From: Artemia franciscana
Lineage: Eukaryota > Arthropoda > Branchiopoda > Anostraca > Artemiidae
Reading direction: 5' to 3'
Length of the DNA: 64,000 bases
NCBI RefSeq assembly: GCF_032884065.1
Contig: NC_088868.1
Span: forward strand, 10,788,335 to 10,852,334
Below the pieces are notes generated by a model, which ran no database searches, was not told where the DNA came from, and was given only the letters and a program-made list of their open reading frames with translations. The translations under genes were made by a program, and so were the position numbers. Every line of letters starts with the position of its first letter. The stretch's first letter is position 1. Shown piece by piece: positions 36,852 through 47,599 of this stretch.

Positions 36852-39800
36852 ACAGTTCGTGGTAACGAACTGTAGTGAGGAGCGACCCGGCTCAATAGTA
36901 ACCAAAACTCTAAAAAAATTGAATTTTGATACCAATAGCTACATCGAAGGAATTGCATTTTAATGCTGATTTTAAATATATAAGTTTCATCAAGTTTAGT
37001 CTTACCCATCAAAAGTTACGAGCCTGAGAAAATTTGCCTTATTTTAGAAAATAGGGGGAAACACCCCGTGAAAGTCATAGAATCTTAACGAAATTCACAC
37101 CATCAGATTCAGCGTATCAGAGAACCCTGGTATAGAAGTTTTAAGCTCCTATCTATAAAAATGTGCAATTTTGTATTTTTTGCCAGAAGGCAGATCAGGG
37201 ATGTGCGTATCGCCAATTCTGTCGGTCTGTCTGTCTGTCGGTCCCGGTTTTGCTGCTTTAGGCACTTACAGGTAAGCTAGGACGATGAAATTTGGCAGGC
37301 ATATCAGGGACGGGACCAGCTTAAATTAGAAATAGTCGTTTTCCCGATTTGACCATCTGGGGGGGAGTGGGGGGACGGTTAATTTGCAAAAATAGAAAAA
37401 ATGAAGTATTTTTAACTTATGAGTGGGAGATTGGATCTTGATGAAATTTGATGTTTGGAATGATATCGTGGCTCAGAGCTCTTATTTTAAACCCGACCAG
37501 ATCTGGTGACATTGGGGGCGGGAGTTGGGAGGGAGAAACCTAAAACTTGAAAAACACTTAGAGTGGAGGGATCGGGATGAAACTTGATGGAAAAAATAAT
37601 CACGAGTCCTAGATACATGATTGACATAACCGGAACGGATCCGCTCTCTTTGGGGTAGTTGGGGGAGGGGTTAATTCTGAAAAATTAGAAAAAATGAGGT
37701 ATTTTTAACTTAAGAACGGGTTATCGGATCTCAATGAAATTTGATACCTAGAAGGATATCGTGTCTCAAAGCTCTTATTTTAAATTCTGACTGGATCTGG
37801 TGACGTTGGGGGAAGTTTGGGGTGGGGGAACCTAAAACCATGGAAAACGCTTAGATTGGAGGGATCGGGATGAAACTTGGTGGGAAAAATAAGCAGAAGT
37901 CTTACATACGTGATTTACATAATTGGAACGGATCCGATCTATTGGGGGGGGGGGGTTAATTCTGAAAAATAAGAAAAATGACGTATTTTTAACTTACGAA
38001 GGAGTGATCGGATCTTCATGAAACTTCATATTTAGAAGGATCTCGTAACTCAGATCTCTTATTTTAAATCTCAACCGGATCAAGCGTAATAGGTGGGGGG
38101 CAGTTGGGGGGACCGGAAATCTTAGAAAATACTTAAAGCGGTGAGATCATGATGAAACTGGATGGGAAGAATAAAAACCTGTCTAAGATACGTGACTGAC
38201 ATAACCGGATCTGCTCTCTTTGGTGGAATTGGAAGGGGGGTAATTTTGAAAATTGAGGTATTTGTAACTTACGAAAGGGTGACCAGATCTTAATGGAATT
38301 TGATATTTAGAAGGATCTTGTGCTTTAAAGTTCTTATTTTAAATTCCCACCAGATCCTGTGACGTTGGGGGGAGTTGGAGGGGGAAAGCGGAATTCTTGT
38401 AAAACGTGAAAATTGGGGTATTTTTATCATACGAATAGATGATCGGATCTTAATGAAATTTGATTTTTAAAAAGAATTCATGTATCAGAGCTCTTATTTC
38501 AAATCCCGACCAGATCGTTTGACATTGGGGGGAGTTGAGGGGGAAATCTTGGAAAAACACTTGGAGTGTAGGAATCGGGATGAAGCTTGGTGGATAAAAT
38601 AAACAAATGTCGTTGATACGTGATTGACAGAATCGTGCTGGATTCGCTCTCTTTGGGGGAGTTGGGGGGAGGGGTTCAGTGATTTGGCGAGTTAGGTGCT
38701 TCTGGACGTGCTAGGACGATGAAAACTTATAGGCGTGTCAGGGAGCTGCACAATTTGACTTGATAAAGTCGTTTTCCCAGATTCGACCATCTGGGGAGCT
38801 AAAGGGAGAGGAAAAATTAGGTATTTATAACTTACGAGTGGGTGATCGGATCTTAATGAATTTATATATTTAGAAGGACATCATGAGTCAGAGCTCTTAT
38901 TTTAAATCCTGACCGGCATTAAGCCTCTTATTTTCCTTTTTAAACCAATCTATTGATTCATAGAATTTTGTTAGAGCTTATACCATATGATCTCTTGGCT
39001 CTTAGCTCTTCTCGCCTCGTCACAAATGCCATATCAGCTCTTAGCTCTTGTTTTTTTTTTAGGGGTGATCGTATCGAACCAGTCGTCCTAGAATGTTGCC
39101 AGAGGGCTCATTCTAACGGAATTGAAAAGTTCTAGTGCCCGTTTTAAGTGACCAAAAATATTAGAGGGCACCGAGGCCCCCTCCCACGCTAATTATTTTC
39201 CCAAAGTCACCGGATCAAAATTCTGAGATAGCCATTTTATTAAGCGTAGTCTAAGAACCTTATAACTATGTCTTTGGGGACCACTTACTCCCCCACAGTC
39301 CCCGTGGGAGGGGCTATAAGTTACAAACTTTGACCAGTGCTTACGTATAGTAATGGTTATTGGGAAGTGTACAGACTTTCAGGGGGATTTTTTGTTTGGG
39401 GGTAGGGGTTGAGAAGAGGGGATATGTTGGGGGAGCTTTCCATCGAGAAATTTGTCATGGGGGAAGAAAATTTCCATGAAGGGAGCGCAGGATTTTCTAG
39501 CATTAATTAAAAAAAAACAACGAAAAAGTAAATGTGAAAAAGTTTTTTCAACTGGAAGTAAGGAGAAGCATTAAAACTTCAAAAGAACAGAAATTATTAC
39601 GCATATGAGGGGCTCACCTCCTCCTAATAATTCGCTCTTTACGCTAAAGTATTTTTAATAATTTCAACTATTTATTCTACGGCTTTTGTGATTCAGGGGT
39701 CATTCTTAATGAATTGGGATCAAAATTTAAGCTTTAGTGTAAAGAGCGAGGTACTGACGAGGGGGTGAACCCCCTCATATATGTAATAAAAACATGAGAA

Positions 39801-40378
39801 TACAAAGTGCGTTACGTAAGCTAATTTATAAGCTACGTATATCTTTTACTAATAAAAACATTCGTAAAAAAGTTCTAGTTACCTTTTTAAGTAACCAAAA
39901 AAATCGGAGGGAAACTAGGCTTCCTCACCCACTCCTTTTTTTCTCAAAATCATTTTATCAAAACTATGAGAAAGCCATTTAGCCAAAAAAAATGAAATAT
40001 GCAAATTTCGTTTTAATTATTCCTCTGCCGAGAGCCAAAATCAAAACATGCATTGATTCAAAAACGTTCAGAAATTAAATATAAAAAAAACAAGTTATTT
40101 TAACTGAAAGTAAGGAGCAACATCAAAACTTAAAACGAACAGAAATTACTTCGTATATGAAAGTGGCTGATTCCTCATCAACGTCCCGCTCTTTACGCTA
40201 GAGTTTTTTACTGTTTTAAGAAGTAGAGTTGAGAGAAAGAGTGAAACTTTAGCGTAAAGAACCGGGTGTTGATGAGGAATCAGCCCCTTTCATATGCAAA
40301 GTAATTTCTGTTCGTTTTAAGTTTTAATGTCGCTCCTTACTTTCAGCTAAAAGAACTTTTTTTTTTATGTAATTAAAT
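36852..40378 (+). repeat. Repeat family A, long copy (3.5 kb)
   Basis: Begins with the same terminal hairpin (ACAGTTCG, loop, CGAACTGT) as the copy at 3395 and ends in hairpin module B. Positions 36852-37200 match 3395-3730. Positions 37300-38950 form the internal tandem array. Positions 39050-40378 match 3780-5132, including another hairpin at about 39545-39790. It contains GTCTGTCTGTC at 37228-37238. No conserved reading frame was found despite the length, so this looks like a non-autonomous element or composite satellite. Class unknown. Confidence 0.85.
37300..38950 (+). repeat. Internal ~285-bp tandem array of repeat A
   Basis: Units are marked by an A-rich start, GTATTTTTAACTTA, GATCGGATCTTAATGAAA, CTCTTATTTTAAATCCCGAC, a G-rich run, GGGATGAAACTTGG and GATCCGCTCTCTTTGG. 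The GTATTTTTAACT marker occurs near 37405, 37699, 37985, 38258 (as GTATTTGTAACT), 38417 and 38822, giving spacings of about 295, 285, 275, 160 and 405 bp, i.e. four to five full units plus partial ones. Confidence 0.85.
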
Positions 40379-40385
40379 AAAGAGC
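40075..40385. repeat. Hairpin module B, copy 2
   Basis: Inverted repeat with arms of about 125 bp: ACTGAAAGTAAGGAGCAACA on the left, and CGCTCCTTACTTTCAGCT on the right. The inner stem uses CTCTTTACGCTAGAG/CTTTAGCGTAAAG and a GATTCCTCATCAAC/GTTGATGAGGAATC pair, different in wording from copy 1 but still complementary. Confidence 0.85.
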
Positions 40386-40859
40386 CTTTGTGCATCCAAT
40401 ATCATCCAAAGATCATATCTTCGATACTCTGGGAGCGGCTAAGGGATTCAAATTGACTGGAAAATTGTACTAAATCAAAATGTAATATGCATATTCAAGT
40501 TATCAAAGTTGTGTATCTGTTATATTTATTGAAAGGCTATTGGAATTTTTTTAAAACTGTCAGAGCATATAGAGGGTATAGTTGATAATATATGTCCGTA
40601 ATCACGGTTAGAAGATGATGGGGCTCCGTCAGCTTTATAGAACCCTAAAGAATATGCAGATTTACAACCTACATAATTAAGTATTTTCTCCCGTACCCAT
40701 CAATCCTAAGCATCATAATTTAACTATTATTAAAAACTATTGCCACATTATGTCCAACATATGAATAGTAGGCCAAAATCTGGATTTTAATAGAGATTAA
40801 TTAAAAAAAAAAATCGAAAAAGAAGTTTTTGAAAGGAAAGTAAAGGTCATATTAAACTT

Positions 40860-43150
40860 AAAGTCTGAAGAAATAAAAACCTACAATAATTCAAACTCAA
40901 AACGAACAGAGATTAAATAAACAATTAGGGCAAAAAAATATACAACAGGCACTAATATAAATGAATAAATAAATCCTAAAACGAGTAAAGCTTAAATTGA
41001 ATATGTGTCAGGGGCTAAATGAGCTAGGAGGGAGCTTTCTTGGTGTGGGTGGTCGTGAGCCCCTTCTTGGAACTTTGAAGTCGACGTCGAAAATAAATAT
41101 ATTAGCAATGGGAAATTTTGTCCGGAAGGGTCTTATTATTCGAAAGTCTATTGTTACATAATTTAGTTTGTTTTTTTGTTCTATATGTACGTATACGGCC
41201 TGAAAAATGGCTTTAGATACAGTCATTCATTCATTCATTCATCCATATGCTAATCAAGCTGAAAACGACAAAAAATCTTTTACTATTGAGGTATGAATGA
41301 AACCCGAAACAAAAAGAAATTAAATAAACAATCTTAGCAAACAAACATGCAACAGGCTAAGAGTTTCAGAGTATGTTCACTAAAAAATACAGTATAAGTA
41401 ACAACAAAAAGAAAGAGACCAATAGCCAAGTAACATATTAACACCAAGTAACACCATGAATTAAACACTCAGGGGACATCAACTGCTCGGAGGAAAAGGA
41501 AAACATAATATAAAACAAACAGATAAAAACAAAATGCTATTCTGTTTGATTCTTAACTAAATGGTCCTTAAGAATCCTTTTAGAAGTCCCTAACGAGACC
41601 TATTGACAAGCATTGAAGGGATGGAAATCTGACTGCATAGTAGGGGTAGAAGGGATGTTGATATTATTTGAAGAACGAAGGTTATATGGAGCTGAATCAG
41701 AAATAAACACAGGAGTTTTTGAAGAGAATTTGGAAGATTGCCATGTAGCTGATGGAAGACAAAAGAAGCACAAGAAAGAGTGTAAATAGACTGGAGATTT
41801 AAGAGGGGTTTTGGCGAGGAACGGCTAGTGTCCACAACCAGACGCCGTGATTTATTATGCATGGCAGAAAGTGACCGCAGTTTAGAATATAAATCAATAC
41901 AGGTACTAATAAACACAGGTACTAATACAAATTAGTATAATATAACAGGTACTTATATAAACCAATAAATAAATCATAAAACGTGCTTAAGTTAAATTAA
42001 ATATATAAATCAAGCTCAAAACAAACAAAAATTACTACAAACATGAGGTTAGGTGCTGCCTCCTTCCCTAACTGTAAAAGTCTAAAATCACTGCATCATT
42101 GGGACTTTACTGAAAATTATTTGTGCCTTGAACATTCGTGGAAAGAATTAATAAAATCAAACTGAATATTTTATATGTAATGATACAAATCGTTGAGAGT
42201 TCATCAATTCAAGATTTTATTTCATTGTAATTTTTATTTTCATTTTTGATGCTGTAATAGCTGGAAAAGAAAATATTTGTGATATAATTCGTCTTCAGTG
42301 AAGCGCTAATGTCGCAGTAGGCTTTAGACTTTTACAGTTAGGGAAGGGGGCAGTAGCCAAACTCTTGTTTGTAGTGAAATTATATTTGTCTTGAAAATTC
42401 TTGGAAAGAACTAATTAAACTGAATATTTGATATATAATGATATTAATTGCAGAAAGCTCATCAGTTGAATATTTCATTTCACTGTAATTTCATTTTCAA
42501 CGTTGTAATAAGTACAAAAGAAAATATTCGTAATATAATTCGTTGTCAATAAAGCTCCAATGACACATTAGGTTTTGGACTTTTATAGGTAGGGAAGGAG
42601 GCAATACCCAAACTCTTGTTTGTTGTGATTTTTTTTTTCGTTTTAAGCTTGAATTTCATATTCAATTTAAAATATTGTCGTTTTGAGATTTATTTATTCA
42701 ATTGTATTAGCACCTTTTGTATGTTTGTTTCCTATGATTGCTTATTTAATTTCTCTTTGTTATGGGTTTCATTTATACTTCAGTAGTAGTAGATTTGTGT
42801 TCAATTTAAGCCTGATTTGCATATTCAATATAACTTTTAGTCGTTTTAAGACTTATTTGTTCATTTATATTAGTGTCTGTTGCATGTTTTTTGCTATTAT
42901 TGTTCATTAAATTTCTGTTCGTTATGGGTTTCATTTGTTCTTTAATAGTAATTTCTGTTCCTTTTGAGTTTGAATTATTATAAGTTTATATTTCTTTTAA
43001 TCATAAGGTTAATATGGGCTTTATTTTTCTTTGTAAAGCTTCATTTTCGGAAAGTTTTTTTTTAATAATTTCTGTTCGTTTTTGATTGCCTTAAGTTTTA
43101 AAAAATTCCCTATACCAATTTGTTTTCATATATATTCAGATATTTAACTA
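40860..43150. repeat. Composite foldback with internal duplication
   Basis: Positions about 40898-41010 are the reverse complement of about 42650-42910: TTTATTTATTCATTTATATTAG and related stretches pair with CTAATATAAATGAATAAATAAA on the left. Inside, TTAGACTTTTACAGTTAGGG (42311 onward) is inverted relative to 42068-42090. A ~260-bp unit with TTCTTGGAAAGAA, AACTGAATATTT and TTCATTTCACTGTAA is directly duplicated at about 42105-42360 and 42362-42625. The minus frame 41590-41916 in the centre has no recognised domain. Confidence 0.7.
42560..43150 (+). repeat. Dispersed repeat, direct copy at 50670-51200
   Basis: The series ATGACxCAxTAG, GACTTTTA, CAATACCCAAACT, TTCGTTT-AAGCTTGA, GATTTATT..TCATT and TTATATTAGT matches 50685-51010 in the same orientation. 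Confidence 0.7.
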
Positions 43151-43849
43151 TTTAAAAATACATGATAGTATGTCAGTGATAAACAAAGCTTAATACCCTT
43201 ACATTGCACTAATGATTAACATTTTAGTCTTTTCGAATGAACTCATGATCAAACAATCCTGTTTGTTGAAAATGGACAAATTAGATAATTTACAGCGATT
43301 GAATGAAACGAGACAAAACAATCTGATAAATATAATAGAGATGTTCGTAACTGTGTTTCTTTAAATTATTTCATTTCTGACTTCGAAAGAACAGGATCGC
43401 TTCGATTCGACCCCTATTTAATTTATTTGTAAATTTCAGAAACTAATTTAACATTTAGTGCAAAGTACGTATGTTAACCTCATTTTAAGTATGGCTATGG
43501 TGTGAGAGAATAATAAATCTTGAACTGATTAGATTTTAGCAATTAACATTAGTATATATCAAGTATTTAGTTTAATTTTGTTAGTTCTTTTCAAGACACA
43601 TATAGTTATAGTAAACCTTGAACAGTTGTTATGCCTATCCAATAGCAGATCTTCCAAACTATGTTGGAAGATCCTATGTGCTAGATATAGTCCCCCGGAA
43701 AAATCCGCAGAAAACTTTCCTTGTGAACCCCCCGGAAAACTCCCCGAATAAATTACCTTCCCTCACATTCATAACTGAGCAGCCACAGAGAAAGTATTAC
43801 AAATGAAAAAAAAATATAAAAAAGGAGTGATTGTTGGTACATTATACCA
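43151..43849. other. Intergenic, one small hairpin, no gene recognised
   Basis: A perfect 9-bp stem (ATCTTCCAA / TTGGAAGAT) lies at 43649-43672. The plus frame 43618-43806 runs through it; Pro-rich, no known domain. Confidence 0.4.
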
Positions 43850-45060
43850 ATACTCTGGTGTCGGACCATGGGTAGGGCAATGGAAGGCCAGGGGTCAGCT
43901 CCCATAAATTTTGGAATAGAATATCGTTCAAGTTTTTTTCGGGGGGGGGATTCGGGTCATAGAGGGCCAGGAATCAGATCCTTTAACTTTTGGGATTAAA
44001 TTCGTTAGTAATTTTTTTCTTTGGGGGTGGGTCGGGCCAGGGGTCACCTCCCAAAGGTTCTAAAATAAAATATCACCAATATGTTTTAGGGAAGGGGTCA
44101 GGCCATGGAGGGCCAGGGGTCATCTTCCATAAGTTTTGAAATGGGATATCGATAATAAAAATTTTTTGGGGGGGGGGAGACTGGAGGGCCAGGGCTCAGC
44201 TCAACAGGTTTTAGAATAAAATATCGTTAATATCTTTTTTTTTGGGGGGGGGGGGTCGAGTAATGGAGAGTCAAGGGTCAACTCCCACAAGTTTTAGAAT
44301 AAAATATCGCCAATAATGTTTTTGGGGGAAGAGGTGGGGGTACGGGCCATGAAGGGCCTAAGGTCATCTCTCATAAGTTTGGAATAAAATATCGTTAGTA
44401 ATTTTTTGGTGGAGGGGGGTTAGGAGTCGTGCCATGGAAGACCAGGTATCAGCTCTATGAGTTTTAGAATGAATATCGTTGATTTTTTTGATGGGTGTGC
44501 AGTGGTAGGCTTCCGTAAGTTTTGGAATAAAATATCGTTAACATTTTTTGGGAGAATTTCGGGTCAGGCTATGGAGGGCTAGGGGCCAGCTTCCATAAAT
44601 TTCGGAATAAATGATCGTTAACACTTTTATTTGGGGGACCAGGCCATGGATAGACATGGATAGGATCCAATAAGTTTTTGGAATAATATATCATTGATCA
44701 ATGTTTTTGGGTGGAGGGATAGAGGATCGGGCCATAAAAGGCAAGGTGTCAGTTCCCCAAATTTTCGGAAAAAATGTCATTGATAATTTTTAGGGGATGG
44801 GGTTTGGTCCTTGGAGGACCTGGGGTCAGCTCCCATAAGTTTTGGGATAAGTATTATGACTAATTTTTTAAGGGTGGGAGGTTTATGGAAGGCCAGGGGC
44901 CAGCTCCTACAATTATGAAATTAGAAATATCGTTGATTTTTATTTTAAGGGGAGTATCAGGCTATGATGGGCCAATATCCAGCTCCCATAAGTTTTGGAA
45001 TAAAATATTGTTAATATTTTATTTTTTCGGGGGATAGGGGCTCATGGAGGGCAGGTGTCA
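43850..45060 (+). repeat. ~78-bp minisatellite array, forward arm
   Basis: About 15 degenerate units. Each reads: a G-run, GGGCCATGGAGGGCCAGG, GGTCAGCTCCCATAAGTTTT, GGAATAAAATATCGTTAATA, T-run. The ATATCGTTAAT marker recurs at roughly 76-83-bp steps (43921, 44221, 44304, 44388, 44470, 44530 and so on). The reverse-complement unit forms the array at 47600-49030. Confidence 0.92.
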
Positions 45061-45181
45061 GCTAGACGTAAATATTCATTTGAAATTCTAAATCCACTGT
45101 CTTTAAAAAAATTCTATTGTTCTACTTGTTTTTTTTTACGATGGAAAGGCAGTGTGGCCTTTGTCACTGTTTACGTCTAGC
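45061..45181. mobile_element. Tiny MITE-like insertion at the array edge
   Basis: A 121-bp segment with 12-bp perfect terminal inverted repeats, GCTAGACGTAAA at 45061 and TTTACGTCTAGC ending at 45181. It lies exactly at the right end of the minisatellite array. No coding. It may be an insertion or a hairpin formed at the array boundary. Confidence 0.55.
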
Positions 45182-45765
45182 TTATGGAGATCGGTTGACC
45201 ATTGGTATCCTTTATTTATTAGTTTAGGCAAAAAAGACGCCAATATTATCAATCAACAAAAATTCTTAGAAACCTGTAGAAATGAAAGCCTAATTCCTAA
45301 GCCTTTAGATACAAATTACATTTAAATACCCCACAAGAAGCGCAATTTGCTCATACACTAAAATTAAACACATTAGTAGTATAGTAAATGTATGTTCTGC
45401 CTCAACCAACTCATCCATTCAATTTACATCATTTTCAGTCTATTTTACATCATGTAATATCAATAATTTCACGTATTGAACATTTTCCGTCCCTACATTC
45501 AACATGAAAACAGGTCCTTGTAAATCAAATTTGATCTTGTTTTTATACTTTTCACAATATGAATGCGGGTTCTAGATCCCATCTCATCAATTTACCCTCT
45601 TTTCTGTTGAATTCATACCATTTTAAATTAAAATTTCCGACATTTTTATAATTTTCCATCCTGAGCTTTCAGATCAAAATAGGTTTTGTAAAATAAGGGT
45701 ATAATTATATTCCATTTTTCGTGTACTCCCACTAAAATGTAATAATTTAATATTTAGTGGATAGT
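45182..45765. other. AT-rich flank of Maverick-like relic, nothing recognised
   Basis: No convincing reading frame on either strand, although base composition matches the adjacent relic genes and decayed coding sequence is possible. Confidence 0.35.
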
Positions 45766-46044
45766 TCGACATCAATATCTAAATAATTTATTTTATCTTT
45801 ATTTTTTTTTCAAAAACCTTTAAAATCACACCTTTATCTAATTGTTTAAATTTCTTTTCAAGATCAGCTGCTTTAGAATCAAACGCTTAGGCGCAAATAG
45901 ATCAACCATTTCATCTTTAAGATAAATATTAATAACGAGTTTATTTCCTTATTTAGTTGCAACACCTTTCATTCCTGTAATCGTGTATTCCATTCCAATG
46001 TCTAAATCTTCTTTCCTAATAGTTCAATTATATTTAATTACCAT
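45766..46044 (-). pseudogene. Small Maverick/Polinton-like protein relic
   Basis: Minus strand from an ATG at 46042-46044. The frame reads TIRKEDLDIGMEYTITGMKG, then after a TAA NKLVINIYLKDEMVDLFAPK, and in another frame DSKAADLEKKFKQLDKGVIL. This compact beta-rich pattern (a short 'established by L-D-I-G-M-E-Y-I-T-G' start followed by a basic hydrophobic strand series) resembles the small OB-fold-like protein found next to structural genes in arthropod Maverick elements. That match is from memory and is tentative. It lies downstream of, and on the same strand as, the capsid-like relic. Two in-frame stops and a frameshift make it non-functional. Confidence 0.4.
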
Positions 46045-46118
46045 TTTCGTTTCGCTTAAAAGTTTCTCTATTTTTTAATTGCTAATCCTATTAAACAAAA
46101 TTTCAAATCGAAAATAAT

Positions 46119-46910
46119 TCATATATTAACATATAATTTGCTATCAATGACTTCCATGATTGCTTTTCTTTCTGAAAATATAACGCAATAGATGTTATAA
46201 GGATAAGCAGGTATTTGATCTAATAAAAGTTTAATTTCTATATCAGCAGTTGATTCACTTCGATAAATATTCGATTCATGCTTTGAAACATCAAAACAAA
46301 ATAAAGAATATACTGTTTTAAACTTACAATCAACTATCTGTTCCACTATCAACATTTTAGCATCACATTAGAATAATCTTCATTAGCATCATTAAAATCT
46401 AAAATCTTCTTGTGGATATTTATACCCATTTACTCTTACTTCAATTCTATTAGTGTTCATATGGCCAAATACCAAATTGTTTTGTCTATAACTGTTATCT
46501 TTTTTAGATTTCTGTAACACAACAACAATTTTAGTTGTATTATAGCGTTCACTGACTACCCTCTATGTTAATGCTTTATCCGTTTTATTATCACTTTTAT
46601 AGGTATTACACGCTTCCCATCTTAATTCAAATGAGCTGCCCTTTCCTAATTCAGCTTTTAATTGTCCCGCCTTCTTCGTTAATATGGCTCCTAACCGAGT
46701 CGCTATAAGTAAACTGGGATACAATAATGGTATCATCCATGATAAATGCATTACATCTACTATAAAATTTTGAGCTCCAGATTTTATAGTAATATTGGAA
46801 AAATCATTTCTTATTAATATAATTTGGTGTGTAGGAATTGGCCTGGCCATTTCAATCAACGTTGGTATGATTGCGATAGCATGTATTAATGTAGTTTTGA
46901 AGATGGCCAT
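46119..46910 (-). pseudogene. Maverick/Polinton-like structural (capsid-type) protein relic
   Basis: Minus strand. Frame 46910-46563 contains DVMHLSWMIPLLYPS and ELRWEACNTYKSD, ends in TAG at 46563-46565, and continues in the same frame to about 46400 with NNLVFGHMNTNRIEVRVNGY and KYPQEDFRF. After a frameshift, 46355-46119 reads YSLFCFDVSKHESNIYRS, ADIEIKLLLDQIP and MEVIDSK. The series (W-x-P strand, 'N..F.H...N.I.V.VNG..YP', 'YSLF.FDLS', 'DIEI') is the layout I know from F54H12.2-like structural proteins of Maverick/Polinton elements. Family recognition is from memory, so moderate confidence. Only the C-terminal part is present, with a stop and a frameshift: a dead copy. Confidence 0.5.
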
Positions 46911-47079
46911 TTATATTAATAGAGGGGGCCATATTGCAGTGGGCCCCCTTTATGCACTAAATCATCTGATTTCAAAACGATATATACACCTATGGTACAA
47001 CAATATTGACTGTTAATATTTGGTGGACTTCACCTTTTTTTTTTAGTAAATCACTTTATTATGGATAGCATATCAATTA

Positions 47080-47235
47080 GAATTTAAACAAGCTTACCTC
47101 TTGTACTTCCAACTGTGTGGGACTAGCCACCTCTAATTTTTCTTCTAGCGCATAACCTAAATTCATTGATGTCTCCACATCACCAGTTGTTTTATATCTA
47201 TTTGCTGCGGGGTGATGACAATGTTTCTCTATCAG
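47080..47235 (-). pseudogene. Possible additional Maverick-like coding fragment
   Basis: A minus-strand open stretch of about 50 codons (LIEKHCHHPAANRYKTTGD; VETSMNLGYALEEKLEVA; PTQLEVQEV) before a GTAAGC at its end. It lies upstream of the capsid-like relic on the same strand and has coding-like composition, but I do not recognise a domain. Confidence 0.3.
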
Positions 47236-47599
47236 AGGTCTCCTAAAATAGAGATAATAAAATTAAGTTAAAACGAGTAAAAATAGTTATATTATTTCTT
47301 TTGACCTAAGCCTATAAAATCTTCCACCGCTTGCTACGTTTTCTCTTATACACCCTAGATAACCCACGAAGTTTATTGAAAAGCTGCTGATAAAATCTTT
47401 AAATTCGGAGAAGTTAAAAATTCCCCACTTTAAATTCCCCACGATGGCAGTATATTGTCCTCAAAATCAGATAACAAAACTTTAGGGTTGAATAAACTCC
47501 CAAGAGCACGGGGAAAGTGTTTTAAGTTATGCCCAGGGGTTATATAAGGTTTCTTTGCAAGGTTTTTTTTTAAATAGTTTTAAGATCAGATAAGCCCGA

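Noticed and set aside
36879..36905. Possible tRNA-like block (GGAGCGACCCGGCTC...)
   Set aside because: No cloverleaf can be drawn; the sequence is the conserved start of repeat A.
36852..40378. Helitron as explanation for repeat A
   Set aside because: No TC start, CTRR end or Rep/helicase coding was seen; the end hairpins are far longer than Helitron hairpins.
41590..41916. 108-codon minus open frame in the foldback centre
   Set aside because: No recognisable domain and embedded in repeats.
43850..45060. CRISPR-like regular repeats
   Set aside because: Units are contiguous and degenerate with no unique spacers, and the genome is eukaryotic.
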